A stretch of DNA of 21,815 nt from an uncultured Lachnospiraceae bacterium (GTDB lineage: Bacteria > Bacillota > Clostridia > Lachnospirales > Lachnospiraceae), in contig CAJKWK010000052.1 in NCBI GenBank assembly GCA_905203555.1, positions 1 through 21,815 on the forward strand. Direction: 5' to 3'. A program made the position numbers and the translations under genes. Position 1 is the first letter of the stretch, and every line of letters starts with the position of its first letter. The notes under the pieces were generated by a model, which searched no databases, had not been told where the DNA came from, and saw nothing but the letters and a program-made list of their open reading frames with translations. Positions 6,245 through 14,400 of the stretch are shown here, in pieces.

Positions 6245-6700
6245 GGTAATGCTGCCCAGCCAATATAAGAATCCCAGTGCCCAGCTTGTGAAGATACCGT
6301 ATAGAATAACCGGTCCTGCAATCGTGAAGATTTTACAGCCAATGCCGAATACCTGTCCTTCTTTTTTGTATTCGATAGCCGGAGCGGCGACGGAGTTGGC
6401 GAAACCGGTGATCGGAACCAGTGCTCCTGCACCTCCCCATTTTGCTATCTTCGGATAAACACCGATTCCGGTCAGAATGACGCTGATCAGAACAAGAATC
6501 AATGATGTCCAGCTGCTGCAATTGTCCTTGGATAACCCAAGCAGTTGACAGTAGTTGAAGATTCCCTGACCGAGGACGCAGATGATTCCGCCGGTAAGAA
6601 ATGCTTTTATCATATTTCCCCAGACATTGTGTCTGGGTGTTTTTTGTTTTACATAGTCTTCATATTGTTGTTCCTTTTTTTGTTTTTCAATTTTGTCCAT
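6233..6700 (-). CDS. spoVAC: Stage V sporulation protein AC, on the opposite strand
   Basis: This is a 155-aa protein. A charged N-terminus (MDKIEKQKKEQQYEDYVKQKTPRHNVWGNMIKAFLTGG) is followed by membrane segments with the conserved SpoVAC signatures LTGIGVYPKIAKWGGAGALVPITGFANS and SPAIEYKKEGQ-type APAIEYKKEGQVFGIGCKIF. SpoVAC is the mechanosensitive channel-like subunit of the SpoVA dipicolinate complex. I chose the start at 6700 because AGAGGTG precedes it. In Bacillus and most Clostridia spoVAC is read with spoVAD and spoVAE; here it is reversed, convergent with spoVAB and divergent from spoVAD. It has its own sigma-G-like promoter and terminator. Confidence 0.93.
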   Translation of the reverse strand: MDKIEKQKKEQQYEDYVKQKTPRHNVWGNMIKAFLTGGIICVLGQGIFNYCQLLGLSKDNCSSWTSLILVLISVILTGIGVYPKIAKWGGAGALVPITGFANSVAAPAIEYKKEGQVFGIGCKIFTIAGPVILYGIFTSWALGFLYWLGSITGVA

Positions 6701-6753
6701 GGTATCACCTCTGAAAATAATAATCGGAATCGTATTACGAGAAATAGTCTGCA

Positions 6754-6782
6754 TAGAATGTGAGAAAAATATTCCTATATGT
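6754..6782 (-). promoter_or_regulatory. Sigma-G-like promoter for spoVAC
   Basis: Read on the - strand, ACATA (6782-6778), a 17-bp spacer and CATTCTA (6760-6754) give a perfect sigma-G -10 and a one-mismatch -35. It lies about 54 bp before the spoVAC start. Confidence 0.6.
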
Positions 6783-6790
6783 ATAAAAGT

Positions 6791-6819
6791 GTATAAAAAA
6801 AGTAGATTCCGAGATACTA
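6791..6819 (+). promoter_or_regulatory. Sigma-G-like promoter for spoVAD-spoVAE
   Basis: GTATA (6791-6795), a 17-bp spacer and GATACTA (6813-6819) match GHATR-N17-CATHMTA with one mismatch. It is divergent from the spoVAC promoter. A 10-bp direct repeat, GGAATCGTAT (6726-6735 and 6830-6839), flanks the promoter pair. Confidence 0.55.
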
Positions 6820-6890
6820 GGCTGTAGCAGGAATCGTATACATTTTTCGGGAAATAATATTGTGATTGATTCAGAAACGAGGGATTGGAT

Positions 6891-7940
6891 TTGGAAGAAC
6901 AGAAAATAACAGATACAAAGATGAAAAAAACGATTGGGGCTTTGGGCAGTCAGAGTATTGCATTTGCAAATGCTCCCTATATTTTGAATGCGGGGTCGGT
7001 GGTGGGAAGTAAGGAGGCAGAAGGTCCTCTTGGAAAGATGTTTGACATGACCAATGAAGATAATCTGTTTGGCGCCAACACGTGGGAAGAGGCAGAAAGC
7101 ACTATGCAAAAAGAGGCATGTGTGCTGGCATTGGGGAAGGCGAAGAAAGATGCGGAAGAAGTCCGGTTCTTATTTGGCGGTGATCTTCTCCGGCAGGGGA
7201 TAGCTACGTCTATGGGCGTGGAGGCACTGCAGATTCCCATGTTTGGGTTATATGGGGCGTGTTCTACCTCAGGAGAGGCGTTGGCGCTCTCTGCAATGAG
7301 TGTGGCAGCAGGCTATGGAGATCTGATGCTGGCAGTAACTTCCAGTCACTTTGGAAGTGCGGAGAAGGAATTTCGTTTTCCTCTGGGGTATGCAAATCAA
7401 CGACCGCTGTCGGCACATTGGACGGTGACCGGGAGCGGAGCGTTTCTGGTTGGAACAGAAAAAAGCCACATTCGGATCAGTGGAGTGACGGTAGGGAAAA
7501 TTGTGGATTATGGATTGAAAGATTCTCAGAATATGGGGGCATGTATGGCTCCGGCGGCCTGCGATACGATTGTACAGAATTTCAAGGATTTCAACCGAAA
7601 GGCAGAGGATTATGACCGGATTATTACCGGAGATTTGGGATATGTGGGGCAGGATATTTTATTCGATCTGGTCTGGCAGGCGGGCTATGATATCCGTTCA
7701 AATCATTTGGATTGTGGAATGACGATCTTTGATCAAAAGACACAGGATACGCATGCCGGAGGCAGTGGCTGCGGCTGTGCTGCAGTTACTTTGGCAGCAT
7801 ATATACTTCCTAAATTAAAAAGGGGAGAGTGGAAACGAATTTTATTCGTGCCGACGGGAGCGCTGATGTCAACGGTCAGCTTTAACGAGGGAGCCAGTGT
7901 TCCGGGAATTGCGCATGGAATTGTAATCGAGCATTGTTGA
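6891..7940 (+). CDS. spoVAD: Stage V sporulation protein AD
   Basis: This protein has about 349 aa from the TTG at 6891 and 339 aa from the ATG at 6921. It is the thiolase-fold SpoVAD: EGPLGKMFD near the N-terminus, the FGLYGACSTSGEAL loop equivalent to the thiolase cysteine region, GSGAFLVGTE, GDLGYVGQDILFDL, and the C-terminal HAGGSGCGCAAVTLAAYILP. SpoVAD is the soluble, membrane-associated subunit that binds dipicolinic acid during uptake into the spore. The TTG at 6891 has GAGGG seven bases upstream, while the ATG at 6921 has no ribosome site, so I prefer the TTG; TTG at 6885 is also possible. spoVAE follows in the same direction. Confidence 0.95.
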   Translation: MEEQKITDTKMKKTIGALGSQSIAFANAPYILNAGSVVGSKEAEGPLGKMFDMTNEDNLFGANTWEEAESTMQKEACVLALGKAKKDAEEVRFLFGGDLLRQGIATSMGVEALQIPMFGLYGACSTSGEALALSAMSVAAGYGDLMLAVTSSHFGSAEKEFRFPLGYANQRPLSAHWTVTGSGAFLVGTEKSHIRISGVTVGKIVDYGLKDSQNMGACMAPAACDTIVQNFKDFNRKAEDYDRIITGDLGYVGQDILFDLVWQAGYDIRSNHLDCGMTIFDQKTQDTHAGGSGCGCAAVTLAAYILPKLKRGEWKRILFVPTGALMSTVSFNEGASVPGIAHGIVIEHC

Positions 7941-7990
7941 CGTGCGGATAGAAACAGGCAATATGATTTTTATGAGAAGGAGATGTGAAC

Positions 7991-8347
7991 ATGGATTATG
8001 TAAATGCATTTTGGATAGGAGGGGTGATCTGTGCACTTGTACAGATACTGCTTGACCGAACAAAGATGATGCCCGGACGGGTGATGGTCTTCCTTGTCTG
8101 TACAGGTGCTGTTTTAGGATTTTGTGGAGTCTATAAGCCGTTTCAGGAGTTTGCGGGGGCAGGGGCGAGCGTTCCCTTACTGGGGTTTGGAAATGTGCTG
8201 TGGCAGGGCGTGAAAGAGGCGGTGGATAAAAATGGATTTCTGGGGATTTTTCAAGGCGGCTTTAAAGCCAGTGCGGTAGGAATCTCAGCGGCTCTTGTCT
8301 TTGGCTATCTGGCATCCTTTATATTTGAGCCGAGAATGAAAAAATAA
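7991..8347 (+). CDS. spoVAE: Stage V sporulation protein AE
   Basis: This is a 118-aa membrane protein. The family motifs ALVQILLDRTKMMPGRVMVFLV and YKPFQEFAGAGASVPLLGFGN are clear, as is the FQGGFKASAVGISAALVFGYL segment. Three or four membrane segments span the protein. It is the SpoVAE-type subunit of the dipicolinate channel. AGAAGGAGA just upstream fixes the ATG at 7991; an in-frame GTG at 7985 is unnecessary. It lies 50 bp after spoVAD and is presumably on the same forespore message. I see no clear terminator; AAGAACAGTTCTT at 8347-8359 is a short palindrome only. Confidence 0.92.
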   Translation: MDYVNAFWIGGVICALVQILLDRTKMMPGRVMVFLVCTGAVLGFCGVYKPFQEFAGAGASVPLLGFGNVLWQGVKEAVDKNGFLGIFQGGFKASAVGISAALVFGYLASFIFEPRMKK

Positions 8348-8479
8348 AAGAACAGTTCTTCCCAGATTGCGAAACAGAAGATGATAAAATAAAGCATTGT
8401 GAAATATATGTAAAATCTTGTTGTTTTTTGCGAGGGATAATGGTATCGTTAAAAGTAGGAAATTTACGGGAGGTAACAT

Positions 8480-10114
8480 ATGAGTTACGCGGGAATCATT
8501 ATCCCCTTTGTGGGGGGACTTGGAATGTTTATCTATGGAATGCAGATTATGGCGCAGGGGTTGGAAAATGCCGCAGGAAGTAAAATGAAAGCCCTGCTGG
8601 AGGCGCTCACCCGGAACAAACTGATGGGGGTTATGCTGGGCGCTTTGATTACTGCGGTTATTCAGAGTTCATCTGCAACGACTGTTATGGTAGTTGGTTT
8701 TGTAAATGCCGGAATTATGAATCTAAGTCAGGCGATGGGGGTGATCATGGGAGCCAATATCGGTACAACGGTAACCGGATGGCTTGTTTCCAGTGTGGAA
8801 TGGGCGAAGTTTTTAAGTCCGTCCAACCTGGCGCCGATTGCGATTATGGCAGGTGTCATTGTGATGCTGACAGGAAGTCGGCGTTCTACAAAGGATATTT
8901 CCAGTATTATTATTGGATTTGGTATTTTATTTGTGGGAATCAGTACGATGTCTTCGGCTGTATCGCCGCTGCAGGAGTCAGAGGCCTTCCGCAGCCTGTT
9001 TGTGACATTGGGGCACAATCCGTTTTTGGGAATTATAGCAGGTGCGTTGGTAACTGCGATTATCCAGAGTTCATCGGCATCTGTCGGTATTTTACAGAGC
9101 TTGGCGGCAGCGGGACTGGTGCCGTTTAATGCAGCAGTGTACATTATTATGGGACAGAATATCGGTACTTGTGTAACAGCGATTATGTCCAGTATCGGAG
9201 CAAAGAAGAATGCGAAGACAGCCGCAATCATGCATCTGTTATTTAATATTATCGGAACCATTATCTTCAGTATTCTTGCGATTGTACTGTTCAAAGTGGT
9301 CTTTATAGAGGCTGGAGAAGGCATGATTACGCAGACACAGATCAGTACAGTGCATACGATATTTAACATCGGTACGACCGTACTTCTCTTCCCATTCTCT
9401 GAGTGGATTATTAAGCTGGCAAGAAAGCTGGAGAAGGAAGACGAGAGTACAGAAGACGAAAGCAGAGTTTTGCTGGACGACCGTATGTTAGAGACTCCTG
9501 GAATTGCCCTGCAGTCAGCGCTTAGTGAAGTGAACCGTATGGGAGGCATTGTTCTTCGAACAGTTGATAAGGCAATTGACGTAATCTTTACGAAGGATTA
9601 TCAGAAGATCTTAGAGATCAAAGAAGAGGAAGATACAGTAGATCGTCTTTGCAGCGGCATTACTAATTATGTTGTGAAGTTGAGTTCTCTTTCTCTGAAT
9701 GAAAAGGAACATCACGAAGTCGCGAGCATTCTGCAGACGCTTTCTGACATTGAAAGAATCAGTGATTATTGTGAGAATCTTTCGGAATTTGCGGAGACGC
9801 TGACAGAACGCAAAGCTGTCTTTACAGAGATTGGCCGCGCGGAATTAAAGGAAATGGCGGAAGTCTGTGCCGAAAGTTTCCGGTATGCATTAGAAGCATT
9901 TGTGGAAAATGACAAAGGCAAAGCTATGAAAGTAATTGAAAAAGAAAGTCAGGCAGATGATTTGGAAATCAAACTTCGTACCGGGCATATGCAGCGGTTA
10001 GCGAATAACCAGTGCAATACGGATGCCGGAATCGTTTATCTGGACACCTTGGTTGCATTAGAACGTATTTCCGATCATTCCCGAAACATTGCAGAAGAAG
10101 TATTGACAGCATAA
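8480..10114 (+). CDS. Na+/phosphate cotransporter with C-terminal PhoU-like domain
   Basis: This is a 544-aa protein. The membrane half (residues 1-315) has the two inverted-repeat signatures of the Na/Pi cotransporter family: AVIQSSSATTVM at about 60-70 followed by MGANIGTTVTG, and AIIQSSSASVGI at about 193-204 followed by MGQNIGTCVTA. Residues about 340-544 are a helical PhoU-like domain (ERISDYCENLSEF, ALERISDHSRNIAEE). The family imports inorganic phosphate with sodium. CGGGAGGTAAC fixes the ATG at 8480. It has its own terminator before pstS, so it is a separate unit beside the high-affinity Pst system. The PhoU-like tail suggests control by a PhoU-like mechanism (inference). Confidence 0.93.
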   Translation: MSYAGIIIPFVGGLGMFIYGMQIMAQGLENAAGSKMKALLEALTRNKLMGVMLGALITAVIQSSSATTVMVVGFVNAGIMNLSQAMGVIMGANIGTTVTGWLVSSVEWAKFLSPSNLAPIAIMAGVIVMLTGSRRSTKDISSIIIGFGILFVGISTMSSAVSPLQESEAFRSLFVTLGHNPFLGIIAGALVTAIIQSSSASVGILQSLAAAGLVPFNAAVYIIMGQNIGTCVTAIMSSIGAKKNAKTAAIMHLLFNIIGTIIFSILAIVLFKVVFIEAGEGMITQTQISTVHTIFNIGTTVLLFPFSEWIIKLARKLEKEDESTEDESRVLLDDRMLETPGIALQSALSEVNRMGGIVLRTVDKAIDVIFTKDYQKILEIKEEEDTVDRLCSGITNYVVKLSSLSLNEKEHHEVASILQTLSDIERISDYCENLSEFAETLTERKAVFTEIGRAELKEMAEVCAESFRYALEAFVENDKGKAMKVIEKESQADDLEIKLRTGHMQRLANNQCNTDAGIVYLDTLVALERISDHSRNIAEEVLTA

Positions 10115-10144
10115 GAACGGCAGTAAAAGTATAGAGTAGTATAG

Positions 10145-10178
10145 AAAGAAGTGTCCATTGGGCACTTCTTTTTATTTT
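10145..10178 (+). terminator. Rho-independent terminator after the Na/Pi cotransporter
   Basis: AAAGAAGTGTCC (10145-10156) pairs with GGGCACTTCTTT (10160-10171) with one G-T pair and a three-base loop, followed by a T-rich tract. Confidence 0.9.
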
Positions 10179-10202
10179 ACTTCTATTTAACAAAAAGTCC
10201 GT

Positions 10203-10230
10203 TTTACATTTTACATTGCTCCTTTATGAT
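10203..10230 (+). promoter_or_regulatory. pstS promoter with tandem TTTACA elements
   Basis: TTTACA (10203-10208), a 16-bp spacer and TATGAT (10225-10230) form a plausible vegetative promoter. TTTACA occurs again at 10210-10215, and TTAACA lies just upstream at about 10188. TT(A/T)ACA repeats are the core of PhoP boxes in Bacillus, although the 7-bp spacing here differs from the 11-bp spacing known there. Control by the neighbouring PhoP is therefore only a suggestion. Confidence 0.5.
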
Positions 10231-10288
10231 AGCCATTGTGAAGAAAACAAGTACACAACAAAAATTCAAATCAAAGGAGATTTGCAAA

Positions 10289-11212
10289 ATGAAGATGAAA
10301 AAGTTTATAGCATTAGTATCAGTAGTAGGTATGATGGCAGCTGTTGCTGTGGGATGTGGAAATAATACAGAGGCAGCAGAGGATAACACAGAGACACAGA
10401 GTGAAGCAGGAGCAGGAGAATGGGACGCGGCCAATGAGATTACAATCGTGTCTCGTGAGGATGGTTCCGGAACAAGAGGTGCTTTCATCGAGTTGTTTGG
10501 TGTGGAAGAAAAAGTAGACGATGAAAAAGTGGATATGACAACAGAAGAAGCACAGATTACAAATAGTACGTCTGTTATGATGACAACTGTTGCAGGAAAT
10601 GAATATGCAATCGGATATATTTCTCTTGGATCTCTGGATGAAAGTGTAAAGGCTGTGAAAATTGACGGAGCTGAGGCATCAGCGGAAAATATTAAAGCAG
10701 GAGACTACAAAGTATCCCGTCCGTTTAATATTGTGACAAAGCAGACAATTGATAACGAAGTTGCTCAGGATTTTGTGAATTTCATCATGAGTACAGAAGG
10801 TCAGGCTGTTGTAGAGGAAAATGGTTATATTGCAGTGGATGGCGTAGAAGCATTTAAGGGAACTCAGCCGTTAGGAAAAGCGGTTGTAGGCGGATCTTCT
10901 TCTGTATCACCGGTTATGCAAAAATTAATCGAAGCATATAAAGCCGTTAATCCAAATGCAGAAATCGAGCTGCAGACAACAGATTCAACAACAGGTGTCA
11001 CATCTACAATGGATGGAAGTTATGATATCGGTATGGCATCTCGTGAATTGAAAGATACAGAGACCGCAGCAGGCGCTAAGGGAACCGTAATGGCAACAGA
11101 CGGTATCGCAGTAATCGTAAATTTGGATAGCCCGGTAGATGAGTTGAGCAGCGAACAAGTAAAAGGAATTTACACAGGTGAAACGCTTATGTGGGATGAG
11201 GTAGTAAAATAA
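10289..11212 (+). CDS. pstS: Phosphate ABC transporter substrate-binding lipoprotein PstS, circularly permuted
   Basis: This is a 307-aa lipoprotein: signal peptide with lipobox AVGC (lipidated C23), then an acidic Thr/Glu linker (24-45). The family motifs are present but in swapped order. SREDGSGTRGAF (55-66) and AIGYISLG (107-114), normally in the second half, come first. GGSSSVSPVM (201-210), DIGMASREL (246-254), DGIAVIVN (271-278) and IYTGETLMW (294-302), normally in the first half, come last. The protein would bind phosphate outside the membrane for PstCAB. AAAGGAGATT fixes the ATG at 10289. The pstC ATG follows the stop with no gap. Confidence 0.93.
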   Translation: MKMKKFIALVSVVGMMAAVAVGCGNNTEAAEDNTETQSEAGAGEWDAANEITIVSREDGSGTRGAFIELFGVEEKVDDEKVDMTTEEAQITNSTSVMMTTVAGNEYAIGYISLGSLDESVKAVKIDGAEASAENIKAGDYKVSRPFNIVTKQTIDNEVAQDFVNFIMSTEGQAVVEENGYIAVDGVEAFKGTQPLGKAVVGGSSSVSPVMQKLIEAYKAVNPNAEIELQTTDSTTGVTSTMDGSYDIGMASRELKDTETAAGAKGTVMATDGIAVIVNLDSPVDELSSEQVKGIYTGETLMWDEVVK

Positions 11213-12112
11213 ATGAAATCAAAAGCATGGACAGAGAAAGTCATGCAGGGAGTGTTCTTCATTGCCGCCTGTACTTCGGTACTGGCGGTAGCTCTCATTT
11301 GCGTATTTTTGTTTGCAAATGGAATCCCTGCGATGAAAGAAATCGGATTAGTGAATTTTATCGCCGGAGAAATGTGGAAACCGAATAATAAAATTTTCGG
11401 AATTTTCCCGATGATCATAGGCAGTATTTATGTGACGGCTGGCGCGATTTTGATCGGAGTACCGATTGGAATACTGACATCTGTATTTATGGCGATGTAT
11501 TGTCCGAAAAGAATTTATAAGCCGTTGAAGGCTGCAACGGAACTATTGGCAGGGATTCCATCGGTTATCTATGGTTTTTTTGGACTGGTTGTGCTGGTTC
11601 CGGTCATCAGGGATTTTGGAAGAACGCTGCATGATCTGTTCCCGAAAATGTTTCCTTCAGCCGGAGACGGAAACAGTATGCTTACTGCGTCTCTTTTATT
11701 AGGAATGATGATTCTTCCGACGATCATTGGAACAACAGAGGCCGCTCTGCGGGCGGTTCCGATACAGTATTACGAAGGCGCGCTTGCGTTAGGGGCGACA
11801 AAAGAGCGAAGTATTTTCAAAGTTATGATTCCGGCTGCTAAGTCTGGTGTGATCGCAGGAATTGTACTTGGAATCGGACGTGCAATCGGAGAAACAATGG
11901 CTGTGATTATGATTGCGGGAAATCAGCCGAGAATGCCTAAGGGAATTTTAAAAGGTGTGCGGACCTTAACTGCAAATATTGTAATTGAAATGGGATATGC
12001 AACAGATTTACATAGAGAGGCACTGATCGCTACAGGTGTCGTGCTGTTTGTGTTTATTCTGATTATCAATTTCAGTGTCGCACTGTTAAACAGGAGGAAA
12101 GAACGTGAATAA
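11213..12112 (+). CDS. pstC: Phosphate ABC transporter permease PstC
   Basis: This is a 299-aa, six-helix ABC permease. The conserved PstC features are ATELLAGIPSVIYGFFGLVVLVP (about residues 107-129), GTTEAALRAVPIQYYEGALALGATKERSIFKVMIPAAKSGVIAG (the EAA loop that docks on PstB) and GRAIGETMAVIMIAGN. It forms half of the membrane channel for phosphate import. The start codon abuts the pstS stop codon, and GAGGTAG inside pstS serves as ribosome site. It overlaps the pstA start by 8 bases. Confidence 0.96.
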   Translation: MKSKAWTEKVMQGVFFIAACTSVLAVALICVFLFANGIPAMKEIGLVNFIAGEMWKPNNKIFGIFPMIIGSIYVTAGAILIGVPIGILTSVFMAMYCPKRIYKPLKAATELLAGIPSVIYGFFGLVVLVPVIRDFGRTLHDLFPKMFPSAGDGNSMLTASLLLGMMILPTIIGTTEAALRAVPIQYYEGALALGATKERSIFKVMIPAAKSGVIAGIVLGIGRAIGETMAVIMIAGNQPRMPKGILKGVRTLTANIVIEMGYATDLHREALIATGVVLFVFILIINFSVALLNRRKERE

Positions 12113-12965
12113 ACAGAGTACAGTTCAACAAAAATTGAAAAATTATCTGCATCATCCGGGGTCATTTCTTATGATGCTTTTGGTGATGGCCGGCGCACTC
12201 CTGACGTTCCTTGTTTTGATTTTTTTAATTATATATATTTTGATGAAAGGAATTCCTTATATACGACCATCCTTATTTTCGATGCATTACACATCAGAAA
12301 ATGCATCGCTGATGCCGGCGCTTATCAATACATTGATTATGACGGCGCTCTCGCTTGTTATCGCAGTACCGTTAGGAATTTTTTCGGCAATTTATCTTGT
12401 GGAGTATGCAAAACGCGGAAATAAGTTCATGGATGCGATTCGTTTGACAACAGAAACACTTTCGGGAATTCCATCTATTGTTTATGGATTATTCGGAATG
12501 CTTTTCTTTGTAAATACACTTGGCTGGGGATTTTCACTTCTGGCAGGTGCTTTTACCATGTCGATCATGATACTTCCGTTGATCATGAGACAGACAGAGG
12601 AATCATTAAAGTCCGTTCCGGATTCATTCCGGGAAGGCAGCTTTGGGCTTGGAGCCGGAAAATTACGTACGGTATTTCGGATTGTACTGCCATCTGCGGT
12701 TCCGGGAATTTTAGCGGGGGTGATTTTGTCGATCGGACGAATTGTAGGGGAAACAGCCGCTTTGATGTATACTTCAGGAACGGTTGCAAAGGTTCCGTCC
12801 AGCGTGATGGGATCAGGACGTACGTTAGCGCTGCATATGTATACCCTTGCAAGTGAAGGTTTGTATATGGATCAGGCATATGCTACAGCAGTTATATTGC
12901 TCATTCTTGTGGTGGGAATCAATACATTGTCTGGCGTCATAGCAAAAAAACTGACAAAGGCGTAA
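12105..12965 (+). CDS. pstA: Phosphate ABC transporter permease PstA
   Basis: This is a 286-aa ABC permease, partner of PstC. LTTETLSGIPSIVYGLFGMLFFV (about residues 114-136), RQTEESLKSVPDSFREGSFGLGAGKLRTVFRIVLPSAVPGILAG (EAA loop) and SIGRIVGETAALMYTSG are characteristic. The start is GTG at 12105, supported by CAGGAGGAAA and by overlap with the pstC end. pstB follows after 16 bp. Confidence 0.96.
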   Translation: MNKQSTVQQKLKNYLHHPGSFLMMLLVMAGALLTFLVLIFLIIYILMKGIPYIRPSLFSMHYTSENASLMPALINTLIMTALSLVIAVPLGIFSAIYLVEYAKRGNKFMDAIRLTTETLSGIPSIVYGLFGMLFFVNTLGWGFSLLAGAFTMSIMILPLIMRQTEESLKSVPDSFREGSFGLGAGKLRTVFRIVLPSAVPGILAGVILSIGRIVGETAALMYTSGTVAKVPSSVMGSGRTLALHMYTLASEGLYMDQAYATAVILLILVVGINTLSGVIAKKLTKA

Positions 12966-12981
12966 GAGAAAGGAAAAGGAA

Positions 12982-13731
12982 ATGTCAAAAATCAGTATTC
13001 AAAATCTGGATTTATATTATAGTGACTTCAAGGCATTGAAAGATGTAAACCTTGAAATCGAGGAAAATAAAATCACTGCGTTCATTGGTCCCAGCGGATG
13101 TGGGAAATCAACGTTATTAAAATCTATCAATCGTATGAATGATCTCGTGGAAGGGTGTCGGATCGAAGGAGATATTTTATTGGACGGGGAGAGTATTTTC
13201 AAAGGGATGGATGTGAATCTGCTGCGAAAACGTGTAGGAATGGTATTTCAAAAGCCGAATCCGTTTCCAATGAGCATTTACGATAATATTGCTTATGGGC
13301 CGCGTACGCATGGGATTCATTCAAAGGCAAGGCTGGATGAGATTGTGGAGCGTTCTTTGAGAAATGCGGCAATTTGGGATGAATGTAAAGACCGTTTGAA
13401 AAAGAGTGCGTTGGGAATGTCAGGAGGACAGCAGCAGAGGCTTTGCATTGCGAGAGCGCTGGCGGTGGAGCCGGAAGTACTTTTGATGGATGAACCAACT
13501 TCTGCGTTGGATCCGATATCTACTTCAAAAATAGAAGACCTTGCGATGGAATTGAAAAAAGATTATACTATTATCATGGTTACACACAATATGCAGCAGG
13601 CTGTACGTGTGTCAGATAATACGGCATTTTTTCTCCTGGGTGAGGTCGTGGAATATAACGATACAGAGAGACTGTTTTCTATTCCGGCGGATAAGAGAAC
13701 GGAAGATTATATCACAGGGAGGTTTGGTTGA
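12982..13731 (+). CDS. pstB: Phosphate ABC transporter ATP-binding protein PstB
   Basis: This is a 249-aa ABC ATPase of standard PstB length. Walker A is GPSGCGKST (residues 36-44), the Q-loop lies in VFQKPNPFPMSIYDNIAYGPR, the signature is SGGQQQR (147-153), Walker B is LLMDEP with D170 and E171, and the H-loop is VTHNM. The phrase KPNPFPMSIYDN is diagnostic for PstB. It powers phosphate import through PstCA in the cytoplasmic membrane. AGAAAGGAAAAGGA precedes the ATG. phoU starts 4 bp after the stop. Confidence 0.97.
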   Translation: MSKISIQNLDLYYSDFKALKDVNLEIEENKITAFIGPSGCGKSTLLKSINRMNDLVEGCRIEGDILLDGESIFKGMDVNLLRKRVGMVFQKPNPFPMSIYDNIAYGPRTHGIHSKARLDEIVERSLRNAAIWDECKDRLKKSALGMSGGQQQRLCIARALAVEPEVLLMDEPTSALDPISTSKIEDLAMELKKDYTIIMVTHNMQQAVRVSDNTAFFLLGEVVEYNDTERLFSIPADKRTEDYITGRFG

Positions 13732-13734
13732 TCG

Positions 13735-14400
13735 ATGCGAAACAGATTTGACAGACAGTTACAACTTTTGGATGAACAGCTTATTCATATGGGTGAGTTG
13801 TGTGAGATTGCTATTGCAGATGCAACAAAGGCGCTGCAGGAGGGAAATGTAGAACAGGCGAAGGCAGTTATGGCGGCGGATGAAGAGATTGATCAGATGG
13901 AGAAGGATATTGAGAGACTTTGTCTGAAATTATTGCTGCAGCAGCAGCCGGTAGCACGAGATCTGAGAAGAATCTCGGCGGCTCTGAAGATGATCACGGA
14001 TATGGAACGAATTGGGGATCAGACGTCTGATATTGCAGAAATTGTTCTTTCTACAGAGAAGGTAGCCAAATCAGATATAGACGAGATTGGAAAGATGGCA
14101 GGCGCTGTCAGTAAGATGGTAAGGGACAGCGTTACGGCATATGTTTCGAAAAATATGGAGCTTGCACAGAATGTCATTCGGGCGGATGACGCAGTAGATC
14201 TTTATTTTGAAGATGTGAAGGAAAAGATGATCGCCTATATTAAGGAAGAAAAAGGAAACCATGGGAAACAGATTTTTGATCTGATCATGGTAACGAAATA
14301 TTTGGAACGAATCGGAGACCATGCAACGAACATTGCGGAATGGGTAGAGTTTTCGATTACGGGAGTCCATAGAAATAATGTGGAGTTGGAGCTCAGATAA
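13735..14400 (+). CDS. phoU: Phosphate signalling regulator PhoU
   Basis: This is a 221-aa protein with two repeated three-helix PhoU domains (about residues 1-110 and 115-215). The metal-binding repeats D(M)ERIGDQTSDIAE (around 90-103) and LERIGDHATNIAEW (around 191-204) are intact. PhoU links the Pst transporter to the PhoR kinase and represses the Pho response in phosphate-replete cells. The ATG at 13735 lies 4 bp after pstB, with GGGAGGTTTGG as ribosome site inside pstB. The last codons form the first copy of a short 29-bp tandem repeat that extends past the stop. Confidence 0.95.
   Translation: MRNRFDRQLQLLDEQLIHMGELCEIAIADATKALQEGNVEQAKAVMAADEEIDQMEKDIERLCLKLLLQQQPVARDLRRISAALKMITDMERIGDQTSDIAEIVLSTEKVAKSDIDEIGKMAGAVSKMVRDSVTAYVSKNMELAQNVIRADDAVDLYFEDVKEKMIAYIKEEKGNHGKQIFDLIMVTKYLERIGDHATNIAEWVEFSITGVHRNNVELELR

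Noticed and set aside
6204..6458. 84-codon + strand ORF opposite spoVAC
   Set aside because: It is antisense to a well-supported spoVAC and its start lies in the terminator region.
8728..9549. 273-codon ORF on the - strand inside the Na/Pi cotransporter gene
   Set aside because: It is fully antisense to a clear family member, has no ribosome site, and its composition is what a complementary strand of a membrane protein gives.
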